A stretch of DNA of 64,000 nt. It comes from Palaemon carinicauda (lineage: Eukaryota > Arthropoda > Malacostraca > Decapoda > Palaemonidae). Of this stretch, positions 22,560-34,141 are shown one piece after another. The DNA lies in the NCBI RefSeq assembly GCF_036898095.1, contig NC_090725.1, positions 210,072,570-210,136,569 on the forward strand, in the 5' to 3' direction. Both the position numbers and the translations under genes were made by a program. Numbering within the stretch: the first letter of the stretch is position 1; each line of letters opens with the position of its first letter. Below the pieces are notes generated by a model, which saw only the letters and a program-made list of their open reading frames with translations, was not told where the DNA came from and ran no database searches.

Positions 22560-25500
22560 CAGTTAGCTATCTAGTTTTTCGTTTGCCTAATGTGCCAACG
22601 AAGCAGAGCTATCCTGTTTGGGCCGGGGGAGTCTGCTGTTGCCGCCTCCTCTCTAGGACTTCGTCATGGGCGTGTTTCCTTCTCCTAGAAGTTCTCCCGT
22701 GACAACTGTCAGCTCTTTAGTTCATTTAGAACGCTCAGGAGGTTCGCCTCCATGGGTGGGTAACTTCCCTTCCGAGGGAGGTTCCCTTCCCAGGTATGAG
22801 TTTTATTTCCCTTCCCTTGGGGGGAACTTCTCTTACCTTAATAATTCCTGGTTGGTTTTTTCCTGGTCCTCGGGCGGTTATGCTCTTGGTGCTGAGCAAC
22901 CGCTTTTGTAACCATGCTCAAGGGGCTGAGCGGTTGCAAGGCCGGACCATGGAATTCGTGCGACTATGCTCTTGGTGCTGAGCGTCGCACTTGCAGCTAC
23001 ACTCAAGGGGCTGAGCAGCTGCAGGAGCTCCTCTTCGGAGGGTTGCTCTTTATAGGTCAGCTTGCTGATCCAACGGCCCTAAGGGCCGCCTTCATCAGTT
23101 CTTCTTGTCTCTGCTACGAAGTGTTCACCTCTCTCATTCGCGAGAGAGGACACTCATAGAGACTCCTCTTCGGAGGACTCCCCTGCTGTTGTTGCTGATG
23201 TTGCTGAAGGGTCAGTTCCCCCCTCCGAACATCCTTTGAGGAGGCAGCCGAGTCCAACGGTCTCTCCTGCGAGTGCCTCTCCCCCTCGGGGGAGTTCAGT
23301 AAAAGAGACTCCTCTTCGGAGGACTGATGATGGTGCTCCTGTCCGTGGTCGTCTTCATCTTCAGCCCCGCAGAGGATCCTCCTCGACGAGAACAGACGGT
23401 TCGCGATCTCCGACACCTGCCAGACCTTCTTGTCTTCCATCTCTGTTCTTGGACGCAGATGCGCAGTGGGCGCCACTCCACCCCGTTTTCCAACGGGCAC
23501 CGTTCCCTTCGGGGCAAAGGGCTTATCTCACAATGTGAGTAAGTCCCTTTAGTGCCAGGTTTTTACCTGTGCAACCTCGTTCTCCTGGCACGCAGTAGTT
23601 CACGAACGCTCTCCTGCTGTGGACCAGACTTCTGCTGAATCAACACTCCAGCGATCTCCTGTAGCTGAGTCTCGCCGTTGATCTCCTGATTGCCAGCGCT
23701 TCTAAGACCTTTTGTGCGGCTACGCGCCATGTGCACCAATGGTCCTAAACGCCCACGATCGCCTGCTCGCCCTTTTCTGATATGCGCAATGCGCGCCAAC
23801 GTTCGCCCTCGCGCCCACGATCTCCGGATCTGGGCGCAGGCAAGGAGACTATTTCTTCGCTGAACTTCCACGTTCGCCTGCTCACCAGCGCACATCTGCG
23901 CCCCCTTTCCTGATGTGCGCAATGCGCGCCAACGTTCACCCACGCGCCCACGATCTCCGGATCTGGGCGCAGGCAAGGAGATTATTCCTTCGCCTCCTCG
24001 CCGACGATCTCCTGCGCTCCCTCATAGCTCGCCCACACGCAAGCCATCGCCTTCGCACCATCTCCGGTGTGCACTTCCAGACTTGAATGAGTCTCTGCGC
24101 GCCCGCGCACCCACGAGAAGTCTCCTGTGCCCGCCCACGAGCGTTCGCCCTTGCGCGCAACCTCACCATCTGGTTCTGCACCCTCGCTGATATCTTCTGG
24201 CCGCGCAACTGCGCGCCAACGATCTCCCCTGTTCTTGCCTCGTCGCGCGCAGTTCAAGAGGTTCCTACGCTAGCGCACAGGCACTCACAGGTTCCTCTGG
24301 ACTCGCAGCGCCCGTCTGGAGTTTTGCGCGTGGGTGCGCAGTTCCAGTCCCAGCGCTCACGCGCTCGCCAACCCACCAGTGCGCTTCCACATCACAGCCC
24401 GCCGCCCAGGAGGCGCTTAAGCTAGCGCACGGGCGCTCACAGGCACCCAAGGGCTCTCCTTGCACGCCAGCGATCTCCTAAGCGCCCACGCGATTCTTCG
24501 CCTGCGCGCAAGCGTTTTTCAACGCACCAACGCTTCAGATCGCCGTAGGTCTCCTACGCACCCACGCGTTAACTCTCCTGTACGCGATCGCTCGCCAACG
24601 CGCCATCGCTCGCCAACGCGCCATCGCTCGCCAACGCGCCATCGCTCACCAACGCGCCATCGCTCGCCAACGCGCCATCGCTCGCCAACACGCCATCGCT
24701 CGCCAAAACGCGCCATCGCTCGTCAACGCGCCATCGCTCGTCAACGCGCCATCGCTCGTCAACGCGCCATCGCTCGTCTACGCGCCATCGCTCGTCAACG
24801 CGCCATTGTTCGTCAACGCGCCATTGTTCGTCAACGCGCCATTGTTCGTCAACGCGCCATTGCTCGTCAACGCGCCATCGCTCGCTTATGCGCCATCGGT
24901 CTCCCGGCCGCCAGCGCTCGCCCTTACAACCGCCTGCCCACTCGCCCGCGCGCATGCGTACCCACGTTCGGCCGCTCGAACCAACGATTTTACCATCGCG
25001 CGAGCGCCAGCGCCATTTCGTCCGCGATTCCCGTCAGGTTTCGCAACACGGGCAACCTGGTGAGTCTTCTGGAGTGCGTACTTCCAGATCATCGCCGTCA
25101 CGATCTCCACCCCGTAAACGCAGAGCAGCGCACGTGCAGGAGCAGGAAGAAGCTTCAGAGAGGTCTGGGCAGCATTCTTCTCCTTCTTTTCAGGCAGGCT
25201 CCATCATCTCTACTCCTCAGGGTCACCCGATCCCCTTCCCTCCAGCGGGAGTCGCTGACACTGCGTCTGTCAGCCGTCAGCAGAGGAGGTACTTCGAGAT
25301 TATGGGGGAGCCTGGTTTAGCTCTGCCTCTCCACCATTCCGTGGAAGGGCTTACCAGGGAAATTTCTCTCGAGAAACTCTCCGCCCAGCAGGTGACATTC
25401 TCGGCTTCGGAGATCTTGAGCCAGGTGAAGGCCGCAAAGTGTGCCATGCAGGCCACTTCGCGGCTGGTCGTCTAGCTTGGATCTCTTGGCATCCTGTTGC

Positions 25501-25988
25501 GATCCGAGGACTTGTCCAAGGAGAGCACCAGGAAGACCATGGAAACTTTCCTCCTCTCGGGCACGAGCACCATCGATTTCCGGCTCACCAAGTTTCGAAC
25601 TTGTGGGCAAACTCGATGTTGATGCATTGAGATGCAGTGACCGAGAGGTTCCTCTCGAAAGTCCCAACCGTGCATGTCGGCAAGCTCAGACACTCTTCCA
25701 TCCTTGAAAATAGCTTGTTTGAGCCCAAGGACGTGGGACGGACAGCTGAGAGGTGAAGGAAATCGAATCGCGATTCGCCCCTCCAAAAGGCGCTTACATC
25801 CAGACCCTACACGCCTCCTGCGCCTCAACAACAACAGCCTCGTCAGCCCAGGACATCGGAACCGGCTCCGGCAGCAAAGACAAAGGTGTCTAAACAGCAG
25901 CCCCCCTCCTGTCAGGGACAAGAAGGACGGGAAGTCCTCCTGGGGAGGCAATAATCTTAGAGGGAGCGGCCGAGGCCGCAAACGCTAG
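22560..25988 (+). pseudogene. Leader and Gag remnant of copy A2
   Basis: Non-coding leader gives way to a long stretch rich in Arg, Ser and Pro codons, broken into several frames. Recognisable pieces are the 18-bp repeat array, then SSGVRTSRSSPSRSPPRKRR, then a globular part (RRYFEIMGEPGLALPLHHSV, then FSASEILSQVKAAKCAMQAT), and a glycine/arginine tail (GGNNLRGSGRGRKR) ending at about 25988. At least three frameshifts separate these. Overall layout (basic, SR-rich, RG tail) resembles the Gag of the B and C copies. Confidence 0.6.
24586..24899 (+). repeat. 18-bp tandem array in Gag of copy A2
   Basis: About 17 units of CGCCAACGCGCCATCGCT. The first six or so encode RHRSPT repeats. A 2-base insertion (CGCCAAAACG near 24705) shifts the rest to RAIARQ. 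The second half carries CGTC instead of CGCC, and three adjacent units share CATTGTT, so sub-blocks have been homogenised locally. Confidence 0.9.
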
Positions 25989-26079
25989 GATTGGCAACCC
26001 CCCCTGCCCCCCAGTGGGGGGATGCCTAAAGTTACGCGTTCAGGTGGCAGCAACTCGGGGCCGATTCCTGCACGATCTC

Positions 26080-27313
26080 CGTGATCAGCCAAGGATATCG
26101 CGTCCCGTTCATAACATCTCTACCTCCCCTGACAGCGAACCCAGTGTCGCTGAGCTCCTATGCCGTGGGATCGGCAAAGGGGCTAGCCCTTCGGGCAGAA
26201 TTCGACACCATGCTCGAGAAAGATGCTCTCCATAAGGTCGTCGACGGCTCCCCCCGGCTTCTTCAGTCGACTCTTTCTTGTAAAGAAGGCATCTGAAGGC
26301 TGGAGACCCGTCATCAGCTCTGAGCAAGTTTGTCGAACAAACTTCGTTCAGCGTGGAACAGCAGAGTCGATCAGAATTGTAGTGAGACCACAAGACTTCA
26401 GGTGCACACTGGATCTGAAGGACGGGTACTTCCAGATCCCAATTCATCCGTCTTCCAGGAAGTACTTAAAATTCAGCCTAGACAACAAGGTCTACCAGCT
26501 CAAGGTGCTGTGTTTCGATCTCTCCAGAGCACCGCAGGTGTTCACCAGAATGTTCACCCTGACATTTTCTTGGCCACACAGGATCGGCATCCGTCCCCTT
26601 CGCTATCTGGATGACTGGCTAACCCCGGCAGTCTCGGAATCGACCCTTCTTCGACACTGAGACAAGTCTCTGGGACTTTGCCAAGATCTAGGGATCATGG
26701 TAAATCTCGAGAAGTCTTCTCTGCTTCCATCCCAACAACTGGGATATTTAGGCATGGTATTAGACACCGATCTCCACCATCAGACAACAGGATAGCAAGG
26801 CTGAGGAGAGTCGCAGAACCTTTCCTCAGACGAGGAGAGCTTCCAGCCCAATCTTGGTTACGTCTCCTAGGTCACCTTTCCTCCCTGACCCGTCTAGTTC
26901 CAAACGGCCGCCTCAGGATGAGATCCCTGCAATGGCGGCTCAAGTCCCGGTGGAACCAAGGCTATGATTCCCCGGACACTCTGGTCCCTATGGGACCTGC
27001 GGAACGAATGGACCCGCTGTGGTGGTTGACCTACGGGAACCTTTGGAAGGGAGTGGATCTTCTCGTCCTTCCCCTGCATTTGATGCTGTTCTCGTACGCG
27101 TCAAAAGAAGGGGGGGGGGGCACGTTCTGAACCAAAGGATCTCAGGCCTATGGTCAGAATCAGAAAGGTACCTCCACATCAATCTGCTAGGAATGAAGGC
27201 CGTATATCTGGCCCTTCAACAGTTCTATCAAACCCTGGCGGGTCACTCCGTGAGCGACAACACTGCTGTAGTGGCTTATTTCAACAAGCAGAGAGGTACC
27301 TTTTCATAACAAC
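26080..27313 (+). pseudogene. RT-RNase H remnant of copy A2, 5' part
   Basis: An RT fragment with CTLDLKDGYFQIPIHPSSRK and the active-site motif YLDDW lies at about 26400-26620, preceded by SRLFLVKKASEGWRPVISS. Frameshifts surround it. A G10 run near 27111-27120 separates it from an RNase H fragment (LHINLLGMKAVYLAL, SDNTAVVAYFNKQ), which is cut by the Gypsy element. The polymerase motif survives but the frame does not. Confidence 0.78.
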
Positions 27314-27567
27314 TGTGACGGACCGAGAGAGGGTTGAGAACTCAAAGGCAGGATGCAATCAACTGAGTTGTTTATTAAGGAACACTCTCCTTTATATACA
27401 AAACCTCAAGGCAACAGGACATAACCTGTTCGAGAGACAGACAATGTTACAAAGCAAAACCGGAGACATGATCATTCAGGTTCTTTTTAGTGCGAGGGAA
27501 GAGCGCAGATACAAGCATAATATATACAAAATAATTATGTACAATTGTGTGACACACGGTTGGTACA
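27314..27567 (-). repeat. 3' LTR of the Gypsy element
   Basis: In element sense it runs TGTACCAACCGTG...CCGTCACA. The start is fixed by the adjacent polypurine tract and by the TG...CA rule. It differs from the 5' LTR at four positions. Confidence 0.9.
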
Positions 27568-27585
27568 TGGCTCCCCCCCTAAAAA
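27568..27585 (-). other. Polypurine tract of the Gypsy element
   Basis: In element sense TTTTTAGGGGGGGAGCCA lies directly upstream of the 3' LTR. This is the expected primer site for plus-strand DNA synthesis. Confidence 0.75.
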
Positions 27586-27601
27586 TGACATACTGTACAT
27601 G

Positions 27602-30265
27602 TTAAATAGGGCGCCTTGATCTAGAGAGGCGAACTGTAGGCGGGTCATCTGGCAGAAGATAAGCAGGTTTTAGACAATCAATGGAGACCCAGTCTTCTTT
27701 GCCCCGAATGTTTAGTAGGAATGCTTTCGGACTGCGTCGGATCACAAGGAAAGGGCCCGTGTAAGGGGGCGTTAGTGGTGGCTTGCTAGTGTCGTTGCGC
27801 AGGAAGACGTGCGTTGCAGAGTGCAAGTCCGTTGGTATGTGATGCTTCGCTGAGGGCTTGTAAGTCTGGCGGCACGGAGAAAATTTTCCCACGACGTGAC
27901 GTATGCGCTGGAGATCGTCGGAGGAGGTTGTAGAAGGAAAAAATTCGGCAGGGACGACCAACGGGTCGCCATACACCATTTCAGCTGCCGAGACGTCGAG
28001 GGCGTCTTTAGGAGTGGTCCTTAGTCCCAGGAGGACCCAGGGAAGCTGAGTAAACCAGTTGGAATCCTTGCAGCGGGACATCAAAGCTGCTTTGAGGGTG
28101 CGATGAAAACGTTCAACCATTCCATTGGCAGCGGGGTTGTAGGCCGTTGTCTGATGTAGGGTGATGCCCAGGAGATTCGCTAATGACGTCCACAATTGAG
28201 AGGTGAAAGTGGTTCCCCTCTCAGAAGTAATATGCTCAGGGATACCGAATCTTGAAATCCATCCAGAGAGTAAGGCAGATGTACATGAGGCGGACGTTGC
28301 AGTTTCCATGGGAATGGCTTCAGGCCAACGAGTGGAGCGGTCGATGACGGTAAACAGGTAACGATGTCCTTGTGATGTGGGTAGGGGGCCTACAACGTCG
28401 ACGTGAATGTGTGCGAAACGACGCTGAGGTTGAGGAAAGGTGCCCACTCCTGAATCCGTGTGTCGATGTACTTTGGAAGTTTGGCAAGAAGTACAGGCGC
28501 GGACCCAATCCTTAGCATCCTTAGAAATGCCGTGCCAAATGAACTTTGCCTTCAGCAGCTGTGCAGTAGAACGGCACGAGGGATGTGAAAGGCCGTGAAT
28601 GAAATCAAACACCTGTCGGCGCATGGGAGCAGGAATCCAAGGTCGCGGTCTACCAGTACTGACGTCACAGAGGAGGGTGGTGTTGGAGTCTTCGAGGGGA
28701 AAGTCTTCCCAACGGAGGGACGTGCAGGATGTCCTACAAGCTTGATACTCTGGATCCTGTCGTTGGGCTTCAGCCAGGGCGTTGTAATCCAATCCCAGTT
28801 GAACGGCAGCCAACGTGTTTCTTGACAGGGCATCGGCAACGGGATTCATTTTCCCGGGGACGTATTGGAGGGTGCAATTGTATTCAGCCATGGCGGAGAG
28901 ATGTCGGCGTTGACGGGCGGACCAGGCGTCAGACTGTCGAGTGAAGGCGTGCACCAGAGGCATGTGGTCTGTGCGAATGACGAAGGGCGTACCTTCTAAG
29001 AAATGGTGAAAGTGACGGACAGCCAAGTGCACCGCCAGCAATTCTCGATCGAAGGTAGAATAACCCGATTCTGCCTTGGACAGTTTTCTGCTGAAGAAGG
29101 CCAATGGGCGGGGCGAGCCTTTGACCACCTGCTCGAGTACTGCACCAATAGCGACGTCGCTGGCATCGGTGTAGAGAAGGAGAGGGGCGTGTGGGATAGG
29201 AAAAGTGAGAGCCGCAGCAGTTGATAGGGCCTTCTTTGCATTGCAGAAGGCTGCTTCTTGAAGGGGACCCCACTTCAGGTCCTTTGGCTTGCCCTTGAGG
29301 GAGGCGTAGAGGGGAGCAAGAGTGGCGGCAATGGCTGGCAGAAAACGGTGATAATAGTTGATCATGCCCAAGAATTCCTGCAGAGCTTTGACGGTCGAGG
29401 GCACGGGGAAGTTCTGAACGGCTGCTACCTTCTCAGGGAGGGGATGGACTCCTTCAGGAGTGATACGGTGCCCTAAGAACGACACTTCGTTGGCGCCAAA
29501 GGTACACTTGTTGTACCGGACTACAAGGCCATTTTGTTGCAGGCGGTCGAGCACGATGCGCAGGTGATGGAGGTGTTCCTCTTTTGAGGAGGAGAACACA
29601 AGTATGTCGTCCACATAACATACACAGAAAGGGAGGTCCCCTAAGATGTCATCCATGAGACGTTGAAACGTTGCCCCAGCATTACGAAGGCCAAAACAGG
29701 AGTAATTGAAGGTATATGTACCAAACGGAGTGGTGATGGCGGTCTTGGGGATGTCTTCTGGGTTCATAGGCACCTGATAATACCCCTTCAGGAGGTCGAG
29801 CGTAGAGAAAACCTTCACTTTGTGCAGGTAGGAGGTCACGTCGGCAATGTTTGGGAGGGGGTAGTGATCCGGTTCTGTTTGCATGTTCAGGCGCCTGTAA
29901 TCCCCGCACGGACGGAGGGAGCCGTCTTTCTTCAGAACGATGTGTAAGGGTGACGACCATGGGCTGGAGGCCTTTTGGCAAAGGCCCATTTCCTCCATTT
30001 TGGCGAACGTCTGTTTGGCGTCTGCCAATCGTTCCGGTGCCAGATGTCTGAATTTTGCGAAGACTGGGGGTCCCATCGTCTTGATATGGTGATAAATACC
30101 GTGCTTGGCAGGAACCGTGGGCGTTTGGCAAAGTTCTGGACGGAAAACTTCCGGGTACGACGTGAGGAGGTGGGGGTAGGCATCCGTGGGTGCGCTGATG
30201 TGGAGAGCGAGGTTAGAGGGGGCGGGTTGAAGAGGTGTCGACAAGTACGAGTCTGCGTTGACCAA
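27602..30265 (-). pseudogene. pol: Gypsy Pol: reverse transcriptase, RNase H, integrase
   Basis: An 887-codon open frame follows the protease after an in-frame TGA. RT shows CVCYVDDILVFSSS (YVDD). RNase H has LLYTDASDVAIGAVL and TFDRELLAV. Integrase has an HHCC zinc module (HGLSHPS then CTSC), DVVGPLPTSQ for the first acidic residue, and NPAANGMVERFHRTLK for the catalytic Glu. The second catalytic Asp is replaced: SERGTT is read where the family has SDRGTT (codon GAG at 28220-28222). The conserved C-terminus runs to DDPPTVRLSRSRRPI. Strand transfer should be impaired. Confidence 0.93.
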
Positions 30266-30688
30266 TCATCGGTGGGCGACATCGACCAGAAGGTGGAAAT
30301 GAGAGAGGAAATCCGCACCGAGGATTGGCATTGTGACGTCAGCAATGAGAAACTTCCAATTGAATTTACCATTTCCGAACGATAATGTGAGGTTCTCGTA
30401 ACCGTAGGTGGGTATCGCAGATCCGTTGGCAGCTACCAAGCGGACGTCGGCAGATGTAGACAGACTACGTCGTGCCTTGAAGAGTTTCCTTGGCAAAAGA
30501 GAACGACAAGGACAAGCACCCGTGTCTACCAAAAATCGCACGCCCGTTCCTGCATCCTGTAAAAAGAAAAGATTAGAAACATGGGAGGCCACCGCCACAA
30601 GCGATGGCCTACTTACACGTTTTTTGGCCACTGACAATCCTTGGCACATTTCTTCGCGGTTGCCCCGAATCTGAAGTGGTAGTAGCAA
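30266..30688 (-). pseudogene. Gypsy aspartic protease, followed by in-frame stop
   Basis: The frame overlaps the end of gag and contains VRFLVDTGACPCRSL (catalytic D-T-G) and ILGADFLSHFHL, the second hallmark of retropepsins, which cut Gag and Pol apart. It ends VDVAHR then TGA (30266-30268), directly followed in the same frame by VNADSYLSTPLQ of the RT frame. One substitution therefore separates protease from polymerase. The upstream part, LLPLQIRGNREEM, overlaps the Gag zinc motif. Confidence 0.88.
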
Positions 30689-31419
30689 AACTGCGGCGGA
30701 TGGGAGGTAGTAAGTGGCTGTAGAAGTCGTTCGTTGGGGCGCGAGCGATTGGTGGGTGGTGGGCGGCTTTGTCGCCGCTTCGGCACGTCACGGGATAGGC
30801 GTGTATGTCCTACGGCATTCTTGTCAGCTTCGGTTGACGTTGAATAGGCATCCTCGTCGTCAGGGGTGGAGGCGTTGATGGAGGTCTTGAAGTGGCTGTC
30901 CATAAGGGCGTCGGCTTTGGTCATCAAGTCCTTTATGGGTAAACTATCGACATCGGGTATGGCAGCGCGTACAGGTTCGGGTAAACGGCGTATCCAAAGG
31001 GCACGAAGTAGGTTCACCTCACGAGGAGAGCCGTCTCAGGCAGGTTGAAGGCGAGCGATACTGGTCATTTCCCTGAGGGCAAGCGAAGCCCTTTGGTCCC
31101 CCAACGGTTGTTGCGAGAGCTGAAAAAGCTTTGCTATACGGGCGGCTGGCGACGGCGAGTACTGCTGCAGAAGGTATGTTTTGAGGGCGTCATACGCTAT
31201 TGGGGTGTCTCCTTGTTCACAAAGCCAGTCGGATATTTCTGGGAAGGTGTCCTCGGGTATCGCCGCGAGAACATAATCCGCTTTGGTGGTTGAGCGAGTC
31301 ACGCCCCTGATACGAAACTGGACTTCTGCGCGCTGAAACCAAGCAAACGCCTCTCCGCTGGCAAACGATGAAAGTTTGAATGGAGCGGCCGCAGCACCAA
31401 CTGTCGTAGAGTCCGCCAT
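30613..31419 (-). pseudogene. gag: Gypsy Gag, interrupted by one in-frame stop
   Basis: ATG begins MADSTTVGAAAAPFKLSSF, then a capsid-like domain (WFQRAEVQFRIRGVTRSTTK, DYVLAAIPEDTF, LLQQYSPSPAARIAKLFQLS). TGA at 31036-31038 falls after RLQPA; the frame resumes at once with DGSPREVNLLRALWIRRLPE and ends in a Cys/His motif (CYYHFRFGATAKKCAKDC). That motif and the capsid pattern suit CsRn1-type elements. Full length would be about 268 codons, normal for the group. Confidence 0.88.
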
Positions 31420-31480
31420 AGTACCAACGATGAAGGGGCGAGGGGGTGGGGGTGGAAGGCGGTGGGAGCGAGTCGACTTC

Positions 31481-31491
31481 CGGGGTCACCA
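31481..31491 (-). other. Primer binding site, tRNA-Trp-like
   Basis: In element sense TGGTGACCCCG lies one base inside the 5' LTR. It is complementary to the CGGGGTCACCA 3' end of arthropod tRNA-Trp, the primer known for CsRn1-group elements. Confidence 0.72.
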
Positions 31492-31492
31492 A

Positions 31493-31746
31493 TGTGACGG
31501 ACCGAGAGAGGGTTGAGAACTCAAAGGCAGGATGCAATCAACTGAGTTGTTTATTAAGGAACACTCTCCTTTATATACAAAACCTCAAGGCAACAGGACA
31601 TAACATGTTCGAGAGACAGACAATGTTACAGAGCAAAACCGGAGACATGATCATTCAGGTTCTTTTTAGTGCGAGGGAAGAGCGCAGATACAAGCATAAT
31701 ATATACAAAATAATTATGTACAATTGTGTGACACATAGTTGGTACA
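31493..31746 (-). repeat. 5' LTR of the Gypsy element
   Basis: 254 bp, same length as the 3' LTR with four substitutions. A TTTATATAC sequence inside could act as TATA box, though this is not tested. Confidence 0.9.
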
Positions 31747-33302
31747 CAGCTTTCCCATCTTGCAGTAGAGATACTGAGATGAACCGATTCCACTCAATAC
31801 CACTATCGGCTCGCTTTATTCCGGGCAAAGGAATGTGCTCTCCGACAGTCTGAGCAGAGCCTTGCAGATAGTGAGTACCGAGTGGTCTTTGGACCCTCTA
31901 GTAGCCAACAAAGTCCTGACTTTGTGGACCTGTTCGCGACAGCCTTGAACTTCAAGCTGCCGCTGTACTACTCCCCAGTCCCGGACCCCAAGGCACTCTG
32001 GCAAGATGCCTTCCTACAACGGTGGGACAACATCGACGTCTACGCCTTCCCACCGTTCTGTCTGGTGAGAAGGGTGCTCATCAAGACCAGACTATCGGTC
32101 AACCTGTCGATGACTCTGATAGCTCCGCTACGGCATCATGCAGAGTGGTTCCCTGACCTTCTGCATCCCCTGACGGAACTCCCGAGAGAGCTTCCCCCAC
32201 GACACGAGCTACTCAAGCAACCACACTGCAACATCTACCACAAAGCCGTAGCATCGCTTCGGCTTCACGCCTGGAGACTATCCAGCATCCCCTCACAGAA
32301 AGGGGAATTCCGCAACAAGTTGCGGAGCGTATGTCTCGACACCTGCGAAAGTCATCCGCAGGGGTCTACAAGGCGAAGTGGAGAGTCTTCTGTGGTTGGT
32401 GTTGTGGGAGAGGTATCTCTCCCCTTGATGCCACTATTCCAGCAATAGCGGAATTATTGTATACCTGCGGGAGGAAATGCGCCTTTCGCTCTCGGCGGTG
32501 AAAGCCTATTGCTCAGCCTTAAGCCTGGCCTGCAGGCTGAAAGGAATAGACATTTCCTCCTCGCTGGATCTTTCTTCGAAGCTACGAACTTACCTGCCCC
32601 CAGTCGGAAGTGAGACCTCCTCCATGGAACATGGTTCGGGTTCTTAGGGCTCTTAAGAGACCTCCTTGCGAACCATTACGCCAGGCTTCTGATCGTCACC
32701 TGACTTGGAAGACGGTGCTCCTGCTCGCTCTGGCCTCGGCCAAGCGTGCCAGCGAACTTCATGGTCTCTCGTACGACGTCGCCCCTTTAAGAGGAGAGGA
32801 GGAGGTAACGTTCAGGTTTGTCCCTGAGTTGGTTACTAGACTCAAAATCTTGGAGCCCGGACCCTCGGTTTGACTCCTTCAGGATTTCGAGCCTCCGTTC
32901 TGTAACAGATGACCCAGACCATCTCCTACTATGCCCAGTAAGGAGTCGGAGGTGTTATCTTAAAGAACAGCTGCAGTTCGTCCTCACGTGCAAGCCCTAT
33001 TTGGGAGCACAGGAAGGACGGAGAGGAGGGTCACCAAGAATACCTTTTCAGCCTGGATTCGAAGGGTCATCCATCACGCCCTGAATCCAGACCCTCCGTC
33101 ACGTCGCCTTAGAGCACACGACGTCAGAGGCATCGCAACATCCCTGGCCTTCAAAAGGAACTCTTCTGTGACGCAGGTGCTACAAGCTGGAGACTGGAAG
33201 CGTCAAACGACCTTCACAGCCCACTACCTGCAGGACGTGACCCACAGGAGCTTCGATACGTTTTCTATCGGCCCTGTGGTGGCTACACAACAGCTGGTCT
33301 AA
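31747..33302 (+). pseudogene. RNase H end, methyltransferase-like and YR remnant of copy A2
   Basis: After the Gypsy insertion the frame resumes with VDLFATALNFKLPLYYSPVP, then DVYAFPPFCLVRRVL, the methyltransferase-like block. The YR follows in pieces. Box I (LALASAKRASELHGLS) is in one frame; a middle piece (LLLCPVRSRRCYLKEQL) is in another; HDVRGIATSLAFKRN (HxxR), AGDWKRQ and FTAHYLQDV (nucleophile Tyr) are back in the first. At least two compensating frameshifts near 32860 and 33000 and several stops before 32600 break the gene. All four YR catalytic positions are still readable. Confidence 0.8.
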
Positions 33303-33783
33303 CCTCAGGCTCCTTAATGGACAGGTAGCAGAAGGTTGAGGGCATTGTTACCTGGTTTTAGACTGCATGAATGAAAGAAGTATGTCTGGCCCTTACTTCT
33401 TTTTTCATCCTCCCCTCTCTTGGGGAAAGTAGCATCCTGGGTTCTCCGCATAGCTGACCTCAAACCTCTGCAGGTAAACCATGCTTCCTTGTGTTCCTAG
33501 TATTAAGATAATACTGTCGCTTCCCCCATACCCTGACGAGGTGGTATTGGGAATGTCCTAGCCTAGAATTTCATCTAAGGGACTTCAGGTCAATTTCCTA
33601 GGACAAAACTCACTTCATCCCTCCACACACGAGCTTATGTAGGTCGCACGTTCCTTGCGGAGCAAGGAACTTGCGAGGTGCAGGGTCTCTTTTTCTCGAG
33701 TGCTGCTCACTCGGATTCTGAGCCCCCAGGCAAAGCCAAAGCCAGTAAGGCTGGGACTTTCCACCGTTCCTAAGGGGTAAGTC

Positions 33784-34141
33784 ACCCCATGTAAATAGCG
33801 TGGTTTGTATTTCGGTTACGGAACAAATGACAAATTCGGAGATGATTTGTATTTTTCCTAACCATACAAACCTTAGCTATTTACAGATATTTGCCCGCCA
33901 GCCCTGTCCCTAAAGGCAAGTCCTACCTCTAAGCGAAGTGAATCAGTTCACCGGTGTGTGAGGGGGGAGGGGTAGCTAGCTACCCCTCCCCTACCCCCTC
34001 GCTAGCTAGCGAGACGGTAGTTGACCCTCGTTAAAAATCTAATGGCTCGTCATTTCAGCTACGCCGAAAGTAATACCCCATGTAAATAGCTAAGGTTTGT
34101 ATGGTTAGGAAAAATACAAATTATCTCCGAATTTGTCATTT
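33784..34141. repeat. ICR and right ITR of copy A2
   Basis: The ICR (33784-33885) runs CCCCATGTAAATAGCGTGG, then GGAACAAATGACAAATTCGG, then TTAGCTATTTACA. It carries the complements of both ends joined at ACAAATGACA. The right ITR (about 33927-34141) is the inverse of 15087-15280. Confidence 0.9.

Larger units (their letters stand above)
27314..31746 (-). mobile_element. Ty3/Gypsy LTR retrotransposon, defective
   Basis: Two 254-bp LTRs in the same direction differ at four positions by eye (about 98.4% identity). Between them, on the minus strand, lie PBS, gag, protease, RT, RNase H, integrase and a G-rich polypurine tract. The 4.4-kb length, domain order and tRNA-Trp-like PBS suggest the CsRn1-type group of Ty3/Gypsy. 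No perfect 5-bp target duplication is visible: the flanks are ACAAC and CAGCT. There is no env. Two in-frame stops and an integrase active-site change make it non-autonomous. Confidence 0.93.
15087..34141 (+). mobile_element. DIRS-type retrotransposon copy A2, split by two insertions
   Basis: The outer ends TTTGTTCCGTAACC (left) and GAATTTGTCATTT (right) are reproduced joined together inside the ICR, so both boundaries are set by the element itself. TTT is shared by both edges. Without B1 (16096-22554) and the Gypsy insertion (27314-31746) the copy is about 8.2 kb. The order is ITR, leader, gag with an 18-bp array, RT-RH-MT, YR, ICR, ITR. All frames are broken. It occupies the 34-kb host intron in the same direction as the gene. 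Confidence 0.87.

Noticed and set aside
24586..24899. CRISPR-like array
   Set aside because: Units are directly adjacent without unique spacers and sit in a coding remnant of a eukaryotic retrotransposon.
24519..24955. Minus-strand WRVGER / WRVDEQ repeat proteins
   Set aside because: Antisense reading of the 18-bp array of the A2 gag region. The array is coding, if at all, on the + strand.
27309..31751. 5-bp target duplication for the Gypsy element
   Set aside because: ACAAC and CAGCT do not match at the TG...CA boundaries. Shifting the boundary to force a match would break the polypurine-tract junction.
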